NCBI RefSeq assembly: GCF_007860075.1
Contig: NZ_SJPP01000003.1
Location: forward strand, 434,001-498,000
DNA: 64,000 nucleotides
Reading direction: 5' to 3'
Origin: Symmachiella macrocystis
Lineage (GTDB): Bacteria > Planctomycetota > Planctomycetia > Planctomycetales > Planctomycetaceae
Shown: positions 62,996 through 64,000 of the stretch, piece after piece
How positions within the stretch are numbered: the stretch's first letter is position 1
How the letters are laid out: the number at the start of each line of letters is the position of its first letter
The notes under the pieces: generated by a model
What the model saw: only the letters and a program-made list of their open reading frames with translations
Databases searched by the model: none
Told to the model about the DNA's origin: nothing
Program-made: the position numbers and the translations under genes

Positions 62996-64000
62996 ATGCC
63001 TCAAACTAGCTACCCACCACTAAGCTCAGAAATCATCGACTACCAGCGCATTGCTCCTATCGCCATGCGTGAAGGCCTGGAGGGACCGCCGGTCCTAGAG
63101 TTCATGCACGGAAGCCATCACCTGATCCGCAGTGCGGTACGTTGGTGCTATTTGTTACGCTACCATCGACCTCAGCAGTTCGGCAATCGGCTGCTCATGA
63201 AAGGCCGGCGATCGATGGCGCGCCTCAGGCAAAGTGGGGTCTCCGTCCATGAGGGAGAACAAACTCCCGCAATTCGGGATGACCTCGCCGGTTTGCAAAG
63301 CATGAGCCGGCATAAACAAAGTGGCCGACAAACAAGCGATTCCGCACAAAACGCCAACCGCGTTGCAGGGGACCGTTATCGTTTCCTCAACCTGGAAGCT
63401 GTGCTCCCCGATCCAATCGACTGGCGCCTGGAAAAGCATCCGCACCTATGCCATCTCTGGCGTTTTCATCTGCACTATCATGAGTTTTTGCTCGACTTGG
63501 CAACGCATTCACCAAATATGCCGTCCGATTGTGGAATGTTTCGCTGCTGGGAAATTGCCAAGCGTTGGATTGGAACCAATCAGCTGAGCGATGTGCGTGT
63601 TGTGGATGATGCGTGGCATCCCTTCTGCATTTCTCGCAGACTGCCGGTTTGGATCACGCTGTTTTGTACCAGTCCGCCACCACCAGAGGATCGGGATCTG
63701 ATCCTGCGCAGCATGGCTGCCCAAGCACTGTACCTGGAACAGCATCTAGAGCGGGATCTGGGTGGTAATCACTTGCTGGAGAACGCTAAAGCATTGGCAC
63801 TCTGCGGTGCCTTTTTTGAAGGTGAGGAAGCCGAACAGTGGCTCAGCAAGGCCGATGTCATCCTGCGGTACGAATTAGATTGTCAAATCTTGCCGCATGG
63901 AGAACATTTCGAGCGATCACCCATGTATCATGCGCAAATGCTCGAAGCGGTGCTCGACGTAAGAGAGGCAGTCAAAAGAGTTCGGCCCGCGTTGGCGCAG
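62996..64000 (+). CDS. Heparinase II/III-family protein (partial, cut by window edge)
   Basis: The first 335 residues of a larger protein are seen; no stop occurs before the window ends. The alpha/alpha-toroid N-terminal domain shows DLGGNHLLENAKALALCGAFF and HGEHFERSPMYHAQM, which are hallmark segments of heparinase II/III lyases. The beta-sandwich half must lie beyond 64000. In exopolysaccharide clusters such proteins may trim or modify the polymer, though catalysis is unproven for many. An ATG at 62996 has no clear ribosome site; one at 63065 is possible. Confidence 0.85.
   Translation, partial: MPQTSYPPLSSEIIDYQRIAPIAMREGLEGPPVLEFMHGSHHLIRSAVRWCYLLRYHRPQQFGNRLLMKGRRSMARLRQSGVSVHEGEQTPAIRDDLAGLQSMSRHKQSGRQTSDSAQNANRVAGDRYRFLNLEAVLPDPIDWRLEKHPHLCHLWRFHLHYHEFLLDLATHSPNMPSDCGMFRCWEIAKRWIGTNQLSDVRVVDDAWHPFCISRRLPVWITLFCTSPPPPEDRDLILRSMAAQALYLEQHLERDLGGNHLLENAKALALCGAFFEGEEAEQWLSKADVILRYELDCQILPHGEHFERSPMYHAQMLEAVLDVREAVKRVRPALAQ

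Overview
The window reads as a chromosome segment of a planctomycete (phylum Planctomycetota, probably Planctomycetales). This is inferred from its mix of families: a PVC-type dehydrogenase/HEAT/cytochrome c protein, an NPCBM-domain secreted protein, squalene-cyclase-like repeat and LRR lipoproteins, a Hanks-type kinase with an extracytoplasmic tail, BlaI/BlaR1-like pairs, an exosortase with an EpsI partner, and a planctomycete-style tyrosine recombinase. No 16S gene is present, so genus cannot be given. Ribosome binding sites are often weak and several genes start with GTG.

Region 1 (1-25.4 kb) is mostly core chromosome: secreted proteins, a CbiX-type chelatase, a Ser/Thr kinase, adenine phosphoribosyltransferase, the large PVC cytochrome protein, a THUMP-type RNA methyltransferase, a degenerate receiver protein, a BlaI/BlaR1 pair behind a clear palindromic operator, a split transketolase, a double GNAT protein, a SixA-like phosphatase, a PQQ-type beta-propeller protein, an FHA-GAF-AAA-Fis sigma-54 activator and threonyl-tRNA synthetase.

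Region 2 (25.7-33.9 kb) is a small genomic island downstream of tRNA-Val(GAC). All its genes read leftwards: HTH protein, small unknown, zinc-ribbon/HTH protein, AlpA/excisionase-like protein, primase-helicase, TubC_N-like protein, then a wrecked integrase that overlaps the tRNA. No structural phage genes are seen, so it resembles a satellite-type element. The integrase lacks its first catalytic Arg region and carries two frameshifts. The right flank ends in an IS3-family element whose terminal inverted repeats I could place (32461-33864). No second attachment site was found.

Region 3 (33.9-64 kb) is a large exopolysaccharide locus. On the minus strand are a glycosyltransferase, a sulfotransferase and a NarL/FixJ-type regulator with Glu at the phosphoacceptor position. 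A 1.6 kb regulatory gap with a 16-bp palindrome and three spaced direct repeats precedes the plus-strand operon. That operon runs: RfaH/UpxY-like NusG paralogue, exosortase, Wzz/BY-kinase, GlcNAc-1-P transferase, EpsI, Wzm/Wzt ABC exporter, pyruvyltransferase, GT2, a methyltransferase-kinase fusion, GT2, three GT4, an O-antigen ligase/polymerase, GT4, a two-domain oxidoreductase, GT4, and a heparinase II/III-type protein cut by the window end.

How the genes may work together: the GlcNAc-1-P transferase would prime the lipid carrier and the glycosyltransferases would build the chain. Pyruvyl, sulfate, methyl and phosphate groups may decorate it, and the Wzm/Wzt transporter would export it. The most notable idea is that the methyltransferase-kinase fusion (49860-51935) caps the chain and the Wzt C-terminal domain reads that cap, in the manner of WbdD/Wzt of E. 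coli O9a but with an aminoglycoside-phosphotransferase-type kinase. A by-eye composition break inside wzt at about 46.68 kb suggests this specificity module was exchanged as a block.
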